Source: Lachnospiraceae bacterium
GTDB taxonomy: Bacteria > Bacillota > Clostridia > Lachnospirales > Lachnospiraceae
Direction of reading: 5' to 3'
DNA: 44,324 nucleotides
NCBI GenBank assembly: GCA_029007885.1
Contig: JAQXIR010000168.1
Coordinates: forward strand, 1 to 44,324
This document shows positions 18,877 through 27,282 of this stretch, one piece after another. The notes beneath the pieces were generated by a model that did not search any database, was not told the origin of the DNA, and saw only the letters and a program-made list of their open reading frames with translations. A program made the position numbers and the translations under genes. How positions within the stretch are numbered: position 1 is the first letter of the stretch; each line of letters begins with the position of its first letter.

Positions 18877-20583
18877 ATGCTGTTTAACTCATATATATTT
18901 ATCCTCATATTTTTACCAATAGCTATTCTTGGCTATTATCTGATTAATAAGACACAGAGGTATCATTTGGGACTGCTGTTTCTGGCAGTAATGTCTTTGT
19001 GGTTTTATGCGTATTTTAATCTCTCCTATCTTAAGATTATTCTAATATCTGTATGTATTAATTACACAATGTCCTTTTTGCTGGTAAAATGTTCAAAGAC
19101 ATCTTATAAGAAGTGGATATTAGGGTCTGATATTATATGTAACTTGGCAATACTTTTTTATTATAAGTATTTTGATTTTTTCATCGAAAATATCAATCAG
19201 CTATTCAAAACAGAATATCATACACTGGAAATTTTACTTCCGCTCGGAATCAGTTTCTTTACATTTCAGCAGATTTCTTATATTGTAGACTGCTATCGAG
19301 ACAACGATAATTTCTGCGCTCCGATAGAATATATAGCGTATGTAACATTTTTTCCGCAGCTGGTAGCCGGACCAATTGTGCTTCACAGTGAATTGGTGCC
19401 GCAATTACAGGATCGAAAGAGAAAGAAGATTGACTATTCCTATATGGCAAAGGGAGTGTATTCTTTTGCTCTGGGATTGGCAAAAAAGGTTCTGATTGCA
19501 GATACCCTCTCGCTTTTTGTCAATCAGGGATATTCCCAGATAAAATATTATGACAGCACCAATTTGTTAATAACATCCCTCTGCTACACGCTTCAGATTT
19601 ATTTTGATTTTTCCGGGTATAGTGATATGGCTATCGGATTAGGATATTTATTCCATATAGATTTGCCGTGTAATTTTCATTCCCCTTACAAATCAGCAAC
19701 AATCGGTGAATTCTGGAAACGGTGGCATATGACATTAACCCGCTTTTTCACACAATATGTATACATTCCGATGGGAGGAAACAGAAAAGGAAAAATCCGT
19801 ACACAGATAAACCGTTTTCTGGTTTTTCTCTTTAGCGGTATATGGCATGGAGCAAACTGGACTTTTATCTTGTGGGGTGTGCTGCACGGAATCGCAGTGA
19901 TTTTTGACGACTGTTTTGAAAAGTATATTAAAAAGATTCCTAAATGGATAACGGGTGCTCTTACATTTTTATTTGTGAATTTTACCTGGATTTATTTCAG
20001 AGCATCTTCTATCAGGGAAGCCAATCAATTTATAAGGAACATATTTACAAGAGGTTTCGGCGGTATTTCAAAAGACTTTATTGATATCCTTGGACAACAG
20101 ACGGAGATGCGTATCATTCTGAATCTGGTACCGGATGCCGGACAGGAAATGTTTTTACTGCTGTTTTTTGCGGTGATGCTGGTTCTGCTTTTGCTTAGTG
20201 TATTCTTAACAAAGAATACGCAGGAGAAGGTTCGTGTATTTACGTTTTCGGGAAGAAAAATGGCAGTCTCCCTTATTTTGCTGGTATGGTCCATCCTATC
20301 TTTCAGCGGAGTAAGTGAATTTCTTTACTTTAATTTCTATGCAAGTTTTTATGGAAAAGAAAAAAGAGAAAAAATGGTTTCAAAAATTCATAGTCCTGTT
20401 TATACTGTTGCTGCTGATTCCTGCAGTGATCATTATCGTTATGGATCCGTATTTCCATTATCATGGCCCGATTGCCGGAATCTCCTATCGGCTAAGAGAA
20501 GAACGATATACGAATCCGGGAATTGCAAAGAATTTTCAGTACAATGCTGTAATTGCCGGAACAAGTATGACGAAAAATTTTAA
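18877..20583 (+). CDS. MBOAT family O-acyltransferase (AlgI/DltB-like), 3' end runs on into the next gene
   Basis: MLFNSYIFILIFLPIAILGYYL, GEFWKRWHMTLTRFFTQYVYIPMGGNRKG, FLFSGIWHGANWTFILWGVLHG; family-like end SFSGVSEFLYFNF followed by about 80 residues of non-family-like sequence. Confidence 0.88.
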   Translation: MLFNSYIFILIFLPIAILGYYLINKTQRYHLGLLFLAVMSLWFYAYFNLSYLKIILISVCINYTMSFLLVKCSKTSYKKWILGSDIICNLAILFYYKYFDFFIENINQLFKTEYHTLEILLPLGISFFTFQQISYIVDCYRDNDNFCAPIEYIAYVTFFPQLVAGPIVLHSELVPQLQDRKRKKIDYSYMAKGVYSFALGLAKKVLIADTLSLFVNQGYSQIKYYDSTNLLITSLCYTLQIYFDFSGYSDMAIGLGYLFHIDLPCNFHSPYKSATIGEFWKRWHMTLTRFFTQYVYIPMGGNRKGKIRTQINRFLVFLFSGIWHGANWTFILWGVLHGIAVIFDDCFEKYIKKIPKWITGALTFLFVNFTWIYFRASSIREANQFIRNIFTRGFGGISKDFIDILGQQTEMRIILNLVPDAGQEMFLLLFFAVMLVLLLLSVFLTKNTQEKVRVFTFSGRKMAVSLILLVWSILSFSGVSEFLYFNFYASFYGKEKREKMVSKIHSPVYTVAADSCSDHYRYGSVFPLSWPDCRNLLSAKRRTIYESGNCKEFSVQCCNCRNKYDEKF

Positions 20584-21418
20584 GACCTCGGAATTAGATA
20601 TGCTGTATGGGACTACTTCCGTAAAGATGCCGATTCCGGGCGGAAAACTGCCGGACATCAGGGAAATATTGGATATATCATTTAAAAATCAGAAAGAAAT
20701 AGACCTGGTTATCATCAGCTTGGATATTGACCGGCTGATTCTAAGCGCAGAGGAAAGAAATGATGAGACAAAGCCGGATTTTCTATATGATGATAATTGG
20801 CTGAATGATGCAGGATATTTATGGAATAAGTCTATTTTGGTTCATGATTGCCTGGGCAACCTGAAAAGAACGCTTCAAAAAGAACCATCTATGACATTTG
20901 ATGAATATTCGTCTTTTTCATTTGAAACGGGAGAAAAAACTGTTTTGGAAAAGTATTACCGCAGAGATGATATTGTGGAGGAAAAACCGTTTACTGCGGA
21001 AGATAAAGAATTGGTTTCGCAGAATGTGATGACAAATTATGCGACTTTAATTGAGCAAAACCCACAGACAGAATTTCTCTTTTTTGTTCCGCCGTACAGC
21101 GTGGTATTTTGGGATGATTTATTTCGAAACGGTGATGTGGAGAGAATTTTATCGGCGGAAGAAGAAGCCATAAGGATTCTGCTGCAGTATGATAATGTTA
21201 AGGTATTCTGCTTTAATGAAAAACAGGAATGGATCTGTAACTTAGATAACTATTCCGACAGTATGCATTATACCGGGGATATTAACTCTGCTATACTGCA
21301 GGACATGCATGAGGAAGCATATAGGATCAAAAAGGATGATTTGACAGAACATATTGAAGAGAGCCGTCTCTTTTTTAAAAATTATGATTATGATATAATA
21401 TGCGGTAGTCAACCATAA
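20339..21418 (+). CDS. Membrane-anchored SGNH/DltD-like protein 1 (putative acyltransfer partner of MBOAT)
   Basis: Single N-terminal TM, NAVIAGTSMTKNFKTSELDMLYG (block-I-like), DSMHYTGDINSAIL (D-x-x-H block); start uncertain (20315 GTG, 20339 ATG or 20351 ATG). Confidence 0.68.
   Translation: MQVFMEKKKEKKWFQKFIVLFILLLLIPAVIIIVMDPYFHYHGPIAGISYRLREERYTNPGIAKNFQYNAVIAGTSMTKNFKTSELDMLYGTTSVKMPIPGGKLPDIREILDISFKNQKEIDLVIISLDIDRLILSAEERNDETKPDFLYDDNWLNDAGYLWNKSILVHDCLGNLKRTLQKEPSMTFDEYSSFSFETGEKTVLEKYYRRDDIVEEKPFTAEDKELVSQNVMTNYATLIEQNPQTEFLFFVPPYSVVFWDDLFRNGDVERILSAEEEAIRILLQYDNVKVFCFNEKQEWICNLDNYSDSMHYTGDINSAILQDMHEEAYRIKKDDLTEHIEESRLFFKNYDYDIICGSQP
21391..21399 (+). promoter_or_regulatory. Extended -10 TGaTATAAT upstream of the fkbH-like gene
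   Basis: Perfect TATAAT with TGn, 35 nt upstream of the 21434 ATG; poor -35. Confidence 0.35.
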
Positions 21419-21433
21419 AAGAGGAACATAGGA

Positions 21434-23212
21434 ATGAGAGAACTGGAATATCCATTTAATAGCGAGTATATCTTAAAAAAATCTAAGAGTATCAAGAAAC
21501 AGCTTTTGGCAGAACAGACACAGAGAGTGCCCAAAAAGATTGCGGTTCTTGGTGGAAGTACCACACATGATATCATCCGTATGCTGGAAGTATTCTTATT
21601 GGACAACGGCATCAGCCCGTCTTTTTATGAATCGGAATATGGTATGTATTGGCAGGATGCCATGTTTGAAAATGCAAAACTGCAGGAATTTTCACCGGAT
21701 ATCATCTATATTCATACAAACAACCGGAATATCACGGATTATCCGTCTATTTCAGATTCCGCAGAAGAAGTGGAGCAGAAATTAGAAAACGTGTACCATC
21801 ATTTTGAGGTTATGTGGGAAAGACTGCGGGAAACTTATCACTGCCCGATTATACAGAATAATTTTGAACTGCCCTTTTACCGGATATTGGGAAATAAAGA
21901 TGCATCAGATATTCACGGAAGAATCCGTTTTTTAAACAGACTAAATGAAAAACTTTACCGATATGCGGAAACACACGACAATTTCTTTATTAATGACATC
22001 CAGTATTTGTCTGCCTGCTATGGTCTGGATAAATGGTCGGACCCTTTTTTCTGGCATATGTATAAGTATGCACTTTGCCTGCCTGCCATCCCATATCTGG
22101 CATTTAATATCAGCAATATTATAAAATCAATTTACGGCAAAAATAAGAAGGCATTGGTACTGGACCTTGACAATACACTTTGGGGAGGAATTGTCGGAGA
22201 TGATGGAGTTGAGAACCTGGAAATCGGACAGGAAACATCAATGGGACAAGTCTTCATGGAGTTTCAGAATTATGTGAAGGAACAGAAAAAACTGGGGGTA
22301 TTGTTAAACGTCAATTCTAAAAATGAGTATGAGAATGCACTTGCCGGATTGAACCATCCGGATGGTATTTTAAAACCGGATGACTTTATTATCATCAAGG
22401 CAAATTGGGAGCCAAAGAGCAAGAATATAGAGGAAATTGCCCGGGAACTCAACATTTTGCCGGAGTCTATGGTATTTGTGGATGATAATCCGGCTGAGCG
22501 CGAGATTGTAAAATCTCAGATACCGGGAAGTGCCGTTCCGGAAATTGGCACACCTGAGCAATATATTCGGATTTTGGATCATAGCGGATTTTTTGAGGTA
22601 ACAAAACTGTCCGAAGATGATATGCATCGAAATGAGATGTATCAGGCAAATGCACTGCGGGCGAAACAGCAGAATTCTTTTGCAGACTACGGAGAGTATT
22701 TGAAATCACTTGAAATGAAAGCACAGATTGGACCGTTTGAGCCGATTTATATGGCAAGGATTGCACAACTCACAAATAAGAGCAACCAATTTAACTTGAC
22801 GACACGCAGATTCAGCCAAAGCGATATTGAGAGTATTGCAGGAGACCCTTCATACCTTACTTTTTACGGGAAATTAGAAGATAAATTTGGGGATAACGGC
22901 GTTGTGACCGTTGTGATTGGAAGGAAAGAGGGAGCGACACTGCATTTAGAATTGTGGCTGATGAGCTGCAGGGTATTAAAACGGGATATGGAATATGCTA
23001 TGATGGATTGTGTTGTGGAAGCATGTCAAAAAGCCGGTATCCATACTATCTTAGGATATTATTTTCCGACTGCGAAAAATGCCATGGTAAAAAACTTCTA
23101 CGAACTGCAGGGATTTATAAAAGAATCTGAGGACGAGTCCGGAAATGCCGTATGGAAATATGAAATACCGGATATCTATGAAAAGAAGAATTCCGTAATA
23201 GATGTCCTGTAA
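21434..23212 (+). CDS. FkbH-like HAD-IIIC family protein (glyceryl-ACP-type loading enzyme) with N-terminal SGNH-like and C-terminal GNAT-like regions
   Basis: KALVLDLDNTLWGGIVGDDGVENLEIG, MVFVDDNPAEREIVKSQIPG, QLTNKSNQFNLTTRRFSQSDI. Confidence 0.9.
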   Translation: MRELEYPFNSEYILKKSKSIKKQLLAEQTQRVPKKIAVLGGSTTHDIIRMLEVFLLDNGISPSFYESEYGMYWQDAMFENAKLQEFSPDIIYIHTNNRNITDYPSISDSAEEVEQKLENVYHHFEVMWERLRETYHCPIIQNNFELPFYRILGNKDASDIHGRIRFLNRLNEKLYRYAETHDNFFINDIQYLSACYGLDKWSDPFFWHMYKYALCLPAIPYLAFNISNIIKSIYGKNKKALVLDLDNTLWGGIVGDDGVENLEIGQETSMGQVFMEFQNYVKEQKKLGVLLNVNSKNEYENALAGLNHPDGILKPDDFIIIKANWEPKSKNIEEIARELNILPESMVFVDDNPAEREIVKSQIPGSAVPEIGTPEQYIRILDHSGFFEVTKLSEDDMHRNEMYQANALRAKQQNSFADYGEYLKSLEMKAQIGPFEPIYMARIAQLTNKSNQFNLTTRRFSQSDIESIAGDPSYLTFYGKLEDKFGDNGVVTVVIGRKEGATLHLELWLMSCRVLKRDMEYAMMDCVVEACQKAGIHTILGYYFPTAKNAMVKNFYELQGFIKESEDESGNAVWKYEIPDIYEKKNSVIDVL

Positions 23213-23234
23213 CCGCAGTATAAGAGGAAAGGAT

Positions 23235-24260
23235 ATGAAACGTAAAAAAGCAGTAAAAATTATTTTGTTTATTTCTATTTTCCTGATTTTGCTGACAGGG
23301 GTTTCCTACATTGTCAGAACTAACGGCAATGCCAAAAATAGATTTGCGGGATTCTATGCAGAACCTAAGGACTCCATTGATGTATTAATGTTTGGCGCGA
23401 GTCCGGTGGGAACTTCTTTTTCTGCCGGGTATATGTGGGGAGAATACGGATTTACTTCTTATCCATTATCAACTAATACACAGCGACCGAAAGCAATTCG
23501 TTATCTTTTGGAAGAGGCATATAAATATCAGAATCCGGAAGTAGTTGTAATCGATGTAAGAATGTTTACTTACGAAGATGAAGAAATGGCGGAAGACGAA
23601 GCACATATCAGAGAAGTGACCGATAATATGCGGTATTCCCTGCAACGAATAAAAACAATAAATGCCCTGACTGAAAAAATGGACAATGTCTATACATTCT
23701 ATTTTGATATTTTTAAATTTCATTCTAACTGGAAAATGCTCTTTCTGCCGGAAGAACTTGCAAAATTCGCGTATTGCAAAAAGGATTTGCATAAAGGATT
23801 TGAACATCCCGAAACCATCATGAAGCATGACACACCGCCTTTGGTAAAGACAAACGAACAGATTTCGATTCCGCCGGAGCAGGAAAACTATTTAAGAACA
23901 CTGTTACAATATTTAAAGGAACAGAATCAGCAGGCCCTATTTGTAGTGACACCAAGCGTAGATACGAAAGAATACCATGAAAAGATGAACTATATGGAAA
24001 ATATTGTACGGTCTGAAGGATTTCAGTTTCTGAATATGAATGAGTATTATGAAGAAATGCAATTTGATTTTTCGACAGATTTGATGGATGGTGTGCATAC
24101 CAATACATTGGGGGCAAGGAAAGCCTCAAATTTGCTTGGGGAATATCTGCAACAGAATTACAGCCTTACAGACAGAAGAGATGCAAAGGGCTATGATGCC
24201 TGGAATGAAAGTTACAAAGAATTTATGGAAATATATAATAAGATGAAAAACGTTGAATAA
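23235..24260 (+). CDS. Membrane-anchored SGNH/DltD-like protein 2
   Basis: N-terminal TM, IDVLMFGASPVGTSFSAGYMWGEYGFTSYPLS, DLMDGVHTNTLGARKASNLL (DGVH block); start at 23235 with gaggaaagg. Confidence 0.75.
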   Translation: MKRKKAVKIILFISIFLILLTGVSYIVRTNGNAKNRFAGFYAEPKDSIDVLMFGASPVGTSFSAGYMWGEYGFTSYPLSTNTQRPKAIRYLLEEAYKYQNPEVVVIDVRMFTYEDEEMAEDEAHIREVTDNMRYSLQRIKTINALTEKMDNVYTFYFDIFKFHSNWKMLFLPEELAKFAYCKKDLHKGFEHPETIMKHDTPPLVKTNEQISIPPEQENYLRTLLQYLKEQNQQALFVVTPSVDTKEYHEKMNYMENIVRSEGFQFLNMNEYYEEMQFDFSTDLMDGVHTNTLGARKASNLLGEYLQQNYSLTDRRDAKGYDAWNESYKEFMEIYNKMKNVE

Positions 24261-24277
24261 TATGATACAATATCATA
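24261..24277. promoter_or_regulatory. 7-bp-arm palindrome overlapping an extended -10-like TGaTACAAT, upstream of the ACP gene
   Basis: tatgata-caa-tatcata; TGaTACAAT at 24263-24271. Confidence 0.4.
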
Positions 24278-24299
24278 AACAGATATTTGGGAGGAAATT

Positions 24300-24539
24300 A
24301 TGAGCAAAGAAGAAATTTACGAACGTTTAAATAAGGTTTTTCAGGATGTGTTTGATGATGATACGATTACTGTCAATGAAAATACCACAGCGGATGATAT
24401 TGAAGACTGGGATTCTTTGGAACACATTAATCTGGTATCTGCGGTAGAACAGGAATTTGCGATTAAGTTTACGATGGCACAGGTAGTAGGAATGAAAAAT
24501 GTGGGAGAAATGGTTGATATTATTATGACTTCCAATTAG
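24300..24539 (+). CDS. Acyl carrier protein
   Basis: 79 aa, EDWDSLEHINLVSAVEQEFAIKF with the phosphopantetheine Ser codon at 24414-24416; gggagg RBS. Confidence 0.93.
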   Translation: MSKEEIYERLNKVFQDVFDDDTITVNENTTADDIEDWDSLEHINLVSAVEQEFAIKFTMAQVVGMKNVGEMVDIIMTSN

Positions 24540-24556
24540 AAAGCAGAGGATTGCAA

Positions 24557-26086
24557 ATGGGAATTACAACTTTTTACTTTTTATGCTTTTTTTCTGCTGT
24601 ATTTATTTTGTACTATATCATTCCAAAACGTGTTCAGTGGCAGTTTTTGCTTCTGGTAAGTCTAATTTACTTTTTATCTTTTGGAGATGCGCGGATGCTA
24701 CTTTATCCGCTGGCTTCAATAGCGGCAGCATATTGGGGAGCAAAATATATTGAAAAAGAGAAAGACCCGAAACGGAAAAAACGAGGTCTTCTATTTGCGT
24801 TATCTTGTAATTTAGGTGTTTTAATAGTCTTAAAATACCTAAATTTATTTGTATATACCTATAATGCAATCGCAACAAGAGTTCAGGAAAATGCACAAAT
24901 CCTAACACTTCTGCGATTCCTGATCCCAATAGGCGTCTCTTTCTATACGCTATCTGTTTTAAGCTATATTTTCGATGTATATTACGGAACGCTGCCGGCA
25001 GAAAAGAACTTTTTTAAACTGCTCTTATTTGGCATCTATTTTCCGCTTATGATCAGTGGTCCGATTGTCCGATACGGTGAGATGAAAAAGTCACTGTTTG
25101 AGAAGCATTCCTTTAATTATGAACAGGTGACAAGAGGAGTGCAGCGGATTTTGTGGGGTTTTTTTAAAGTCCTTGTCATATCGGAAAGAATGGCAGTGAT
25201 TGCAGATACCGTATTTCGCCATTATGAACAGTATCCGGGAATCTATATTATTGTGGCAGCAGTCTGCTTTTCATTCCAGTTATATACAAATTTTTCGGGG
25301 TCTATGGATATCGTACTTGGAATTTCACAGACATTTGGGATTATGCTTCCGGAGAACTTTAAGACACCATTCTTTTCGAAAAATATTCAGGAGTTTTGGC
25401 GCAGGTGGCATATTACTCTGGGTGCATGGCTGAAAGACTATCTTTTTTATCCGCTTCTTCGAACAGAGTTTTTTATGAATCTTCCGAAAAAATGGAAGGA
25501 AAGAATTGGAAAGAAACCTGCTAAAAAGATTACAACATTTTTGGCATTGTTTATATTATGGTTCTGTGTCGGACTTTGGCATGGAGGAGCATGGAAATAT
25601 ATCTTCGGTTCGGGACTGTTACATTGGTTCTATATTGTATCGGGAGAACTGTTGGAGCCGCTTTTTAAGCGAATAAGACAAACACTGCATATAACTGATG
25701 AGACAAAATGGTTTTCTGCTTTTCGGATGATACGGACATTCTGCCTTGTGACAATTGGATTTCTGTTTTTTAATGCTGACAGTTTATCAGCAGGATTCAA
25801 AATGTGCGGAAGTGTTCTGACCACCTGGAATCCGCAGATTTTGTGGGACGGAAGTCTTTTGGCACTGGGGCTTGATTGGGTGGACTGGATTATCGCAATC
25901 CTTTCTTTACTGCTATTATGGGCGGCATCTTGCCTGCAGCAAAAGAAGAGCGTCAGAGAATGGTTGGCAGAACGGAATATCGCAGTACGATGGCTTATCC
26001 TGTATGCGTTGCTGTTTTACGTGATTTTGCTGGGAAAATACGGACCGGGATACAATGCGGCAGAATTTATTTATCAGGGATTTTAG
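24557..26086 (+). CDS. MBOAT family O-acyltransferase 2
   Basis: GVSFYTLSVLSYIFDVYYG, IQEFWRRWHITLGAWLKDYLFYPLLR, FCVGLWHGGAWKYIFGSGLLHW. Confidence 0.9.
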   Translation: MGITTFYFLCFFSAVFILYYIIPKRVQWQFLLLVSLIYFLSFGDARMLLYPLASIAAAYWGAKYIEKEKDPKRKKRGLLFALSCNLGVLIVLKYLNLFVYTYNAIATRVQENAQILTLLRFLIPIGVSFYTLSVLSYIFDVYYGTLPAEKNFFKLLLFGIYFPLMISGPIVRYGEMKKSLFEKHSFNYEQVTRGVQRILWGFFKVLVISERMAVIADTVFRHYEQYPGIYIIVAAVCFSFQLYTNFSGSMDIVLGISQTFGIMLPENFKTPFFSKNIQEFWRRWHITLGAWLKDYLFYPLLRTEFFMNLPKKWKERIGKKPAKKITTFLALFILWFCVGLWHGGAWKYIFGSGLLHWFYIVSGELLEPLFKRIRQTLHITDETKWFSAFRMIRTFCLVTIGFLFFNADSLSAGFKMCGSVLTTWNPQILWDGSLLALGLDWVDWIIAILSLLLLWAASCLQQKKSVREWLAERNIAVRWLILYALLFYVILLGKYGPGYNAAEFIYQGF

Positions 26087-26098
26087 AGAGGAAACGAT

Positions 26099-26521
26099 AT
26101 GAATCATTATCGGTATCAGGATATTACCATAGGACAGTCGGAACAATTTCAGGTGACGATAACAGCCTCAATGATGGAAAAATTTCAGGCAATCACCGGA
26201 GATGATAATCCGTTGCATACCAACGAGGAATTTGCGAAAAAGAAGGGATATGACGGAAAAGTATGCTACGGTATGATGACGGCTTCTTTTCTCTCTACTC
26301 TGGCAGGAGTATACCTTCCGGGAGAAAAGAGTTTGATACATAGCGTAGAAGGTAAATTCACAAAACCGGTCTTAACAGGAGATACTCTTACCGTAAAGGG
26401 AGAAGTTGTGGAAAAAAATGATTTATTTCACATCTTTATTATGAAGACGACAATCTTTAATCAAAGGGGAGAAAAAGTACTCCGCGGGAAAATGCAGATT
26501 GGGGTATTGGAGGATGAATAA
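26099..26521 (+). CDS. MaoC-like (R)-specific hydratase/dehydratase
   Basis: MMEKFQAITGDDNPLHTNEEFAKKKGYDGKVCYGMMTASFLSTLAG, the hotdog hydratase D...H signature. Confidence 0.92.
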   Translation: MNHYRYQDITIGQSEQFQVTITASMMEKFQAITGDDNPLHTNEEFAKKKGYDGKVCYGMMTASFLSTLAGVYLPGEKSLIHSVEGKFTKPVLTGDTLTVKGEVVEKNDLFHIFIMKTTIFNQRGEKVLRGKMQIGVLEDE

Positions 26522-27265
26522 ATGCAGGCAGTGTATTTGATAACAGGGGCCACATCGGATGTGGGAATGGCATTTTTGCAGAAATTGAATGAGACCGTTA
26601 CCGAAGATATCATTATTTTTGCACAATACAGAAGTAATAAAGGGCGATTGGAAGAGGCAGCAAAAAATTGGAAACATCTTGAACTTCGTTATTTTAAGGC
26701 AGATCTTGCCAAAACAGAAGATGTAAAACGGATGATTTCTGAAATGAAAGAAACCGGACTGCAGCTTACCCATATTCTTCATCTGGCAGCAGCGCCGCTT
26801 GAATATATGAGAATTAAACAGTGGGATGAAGATAAGGTTAAGGAGGATATGCAGATACAGGTATTTTCTTTTGCCGAAATAGCGAAGGAATTTCTGCCTT
26901 CTATGGCAAAAAAAAGGTTTGGGAAGATTGTGGTTGTACTTTCTTCTGTAACACTGGGAACACCTCCTAAGTTTATGAGTAATTATGTGACTGTAAAATA
27001 TGCCCTTTGCGGATATATGAAAGGCATGGCAGCGGAATATGCGGATAAAGGAATCAATATCAATGCGATTTCTCCCAACATGATGGACACGAAATTTTTA
27101 AAAAAATTGGACCCGAAAATTGTGCAGCTTACCGCAGAGCAGACAATGCTGAAACGAAATATAACCGTAGAAGAAACGGTGAAAGGAATAGAATTCCTAT
27201 TATCGGATGCATCGTCTTATATAAACGGAATAAACTTAAATCTATCCGGCGGAGATTATATGTAG
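26522..27265 (+). CDS. Short-chain dehydrogenase/reductase (FabG-like)
   Basis: VYLITGATSDVGMAF, SSVTLGTPPKFMSNYVTVKYALCGYMKG (catalytic S...YxxxK), NAISPNMMDTKFLKKL. Confidence 0.9.
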   Translation: MQAVYLITGATSDVGMAFLQKLNETVTEDIIIFAQYRSNKGRLEEAAKNWKHLELRYFKADLAKTEDVKRMISEMKETGLQLTHILHLAAAPLEYMRIKQWDEDKVKEDMQIQVFSFAEIAKEFLPSMAKKRFGKIVVVLSSVTLGTPPKFMSNYVTVKYALCGYMKGMAAEYADKGININAISPNMMDTKFLKKLDPKIVQLTAEQTMLKRNITVEETVKGIEFLLSDASSYINGINLNLSGGDYM

Positions 27266-27282
27266 AAGAGAACGGAGTATGT

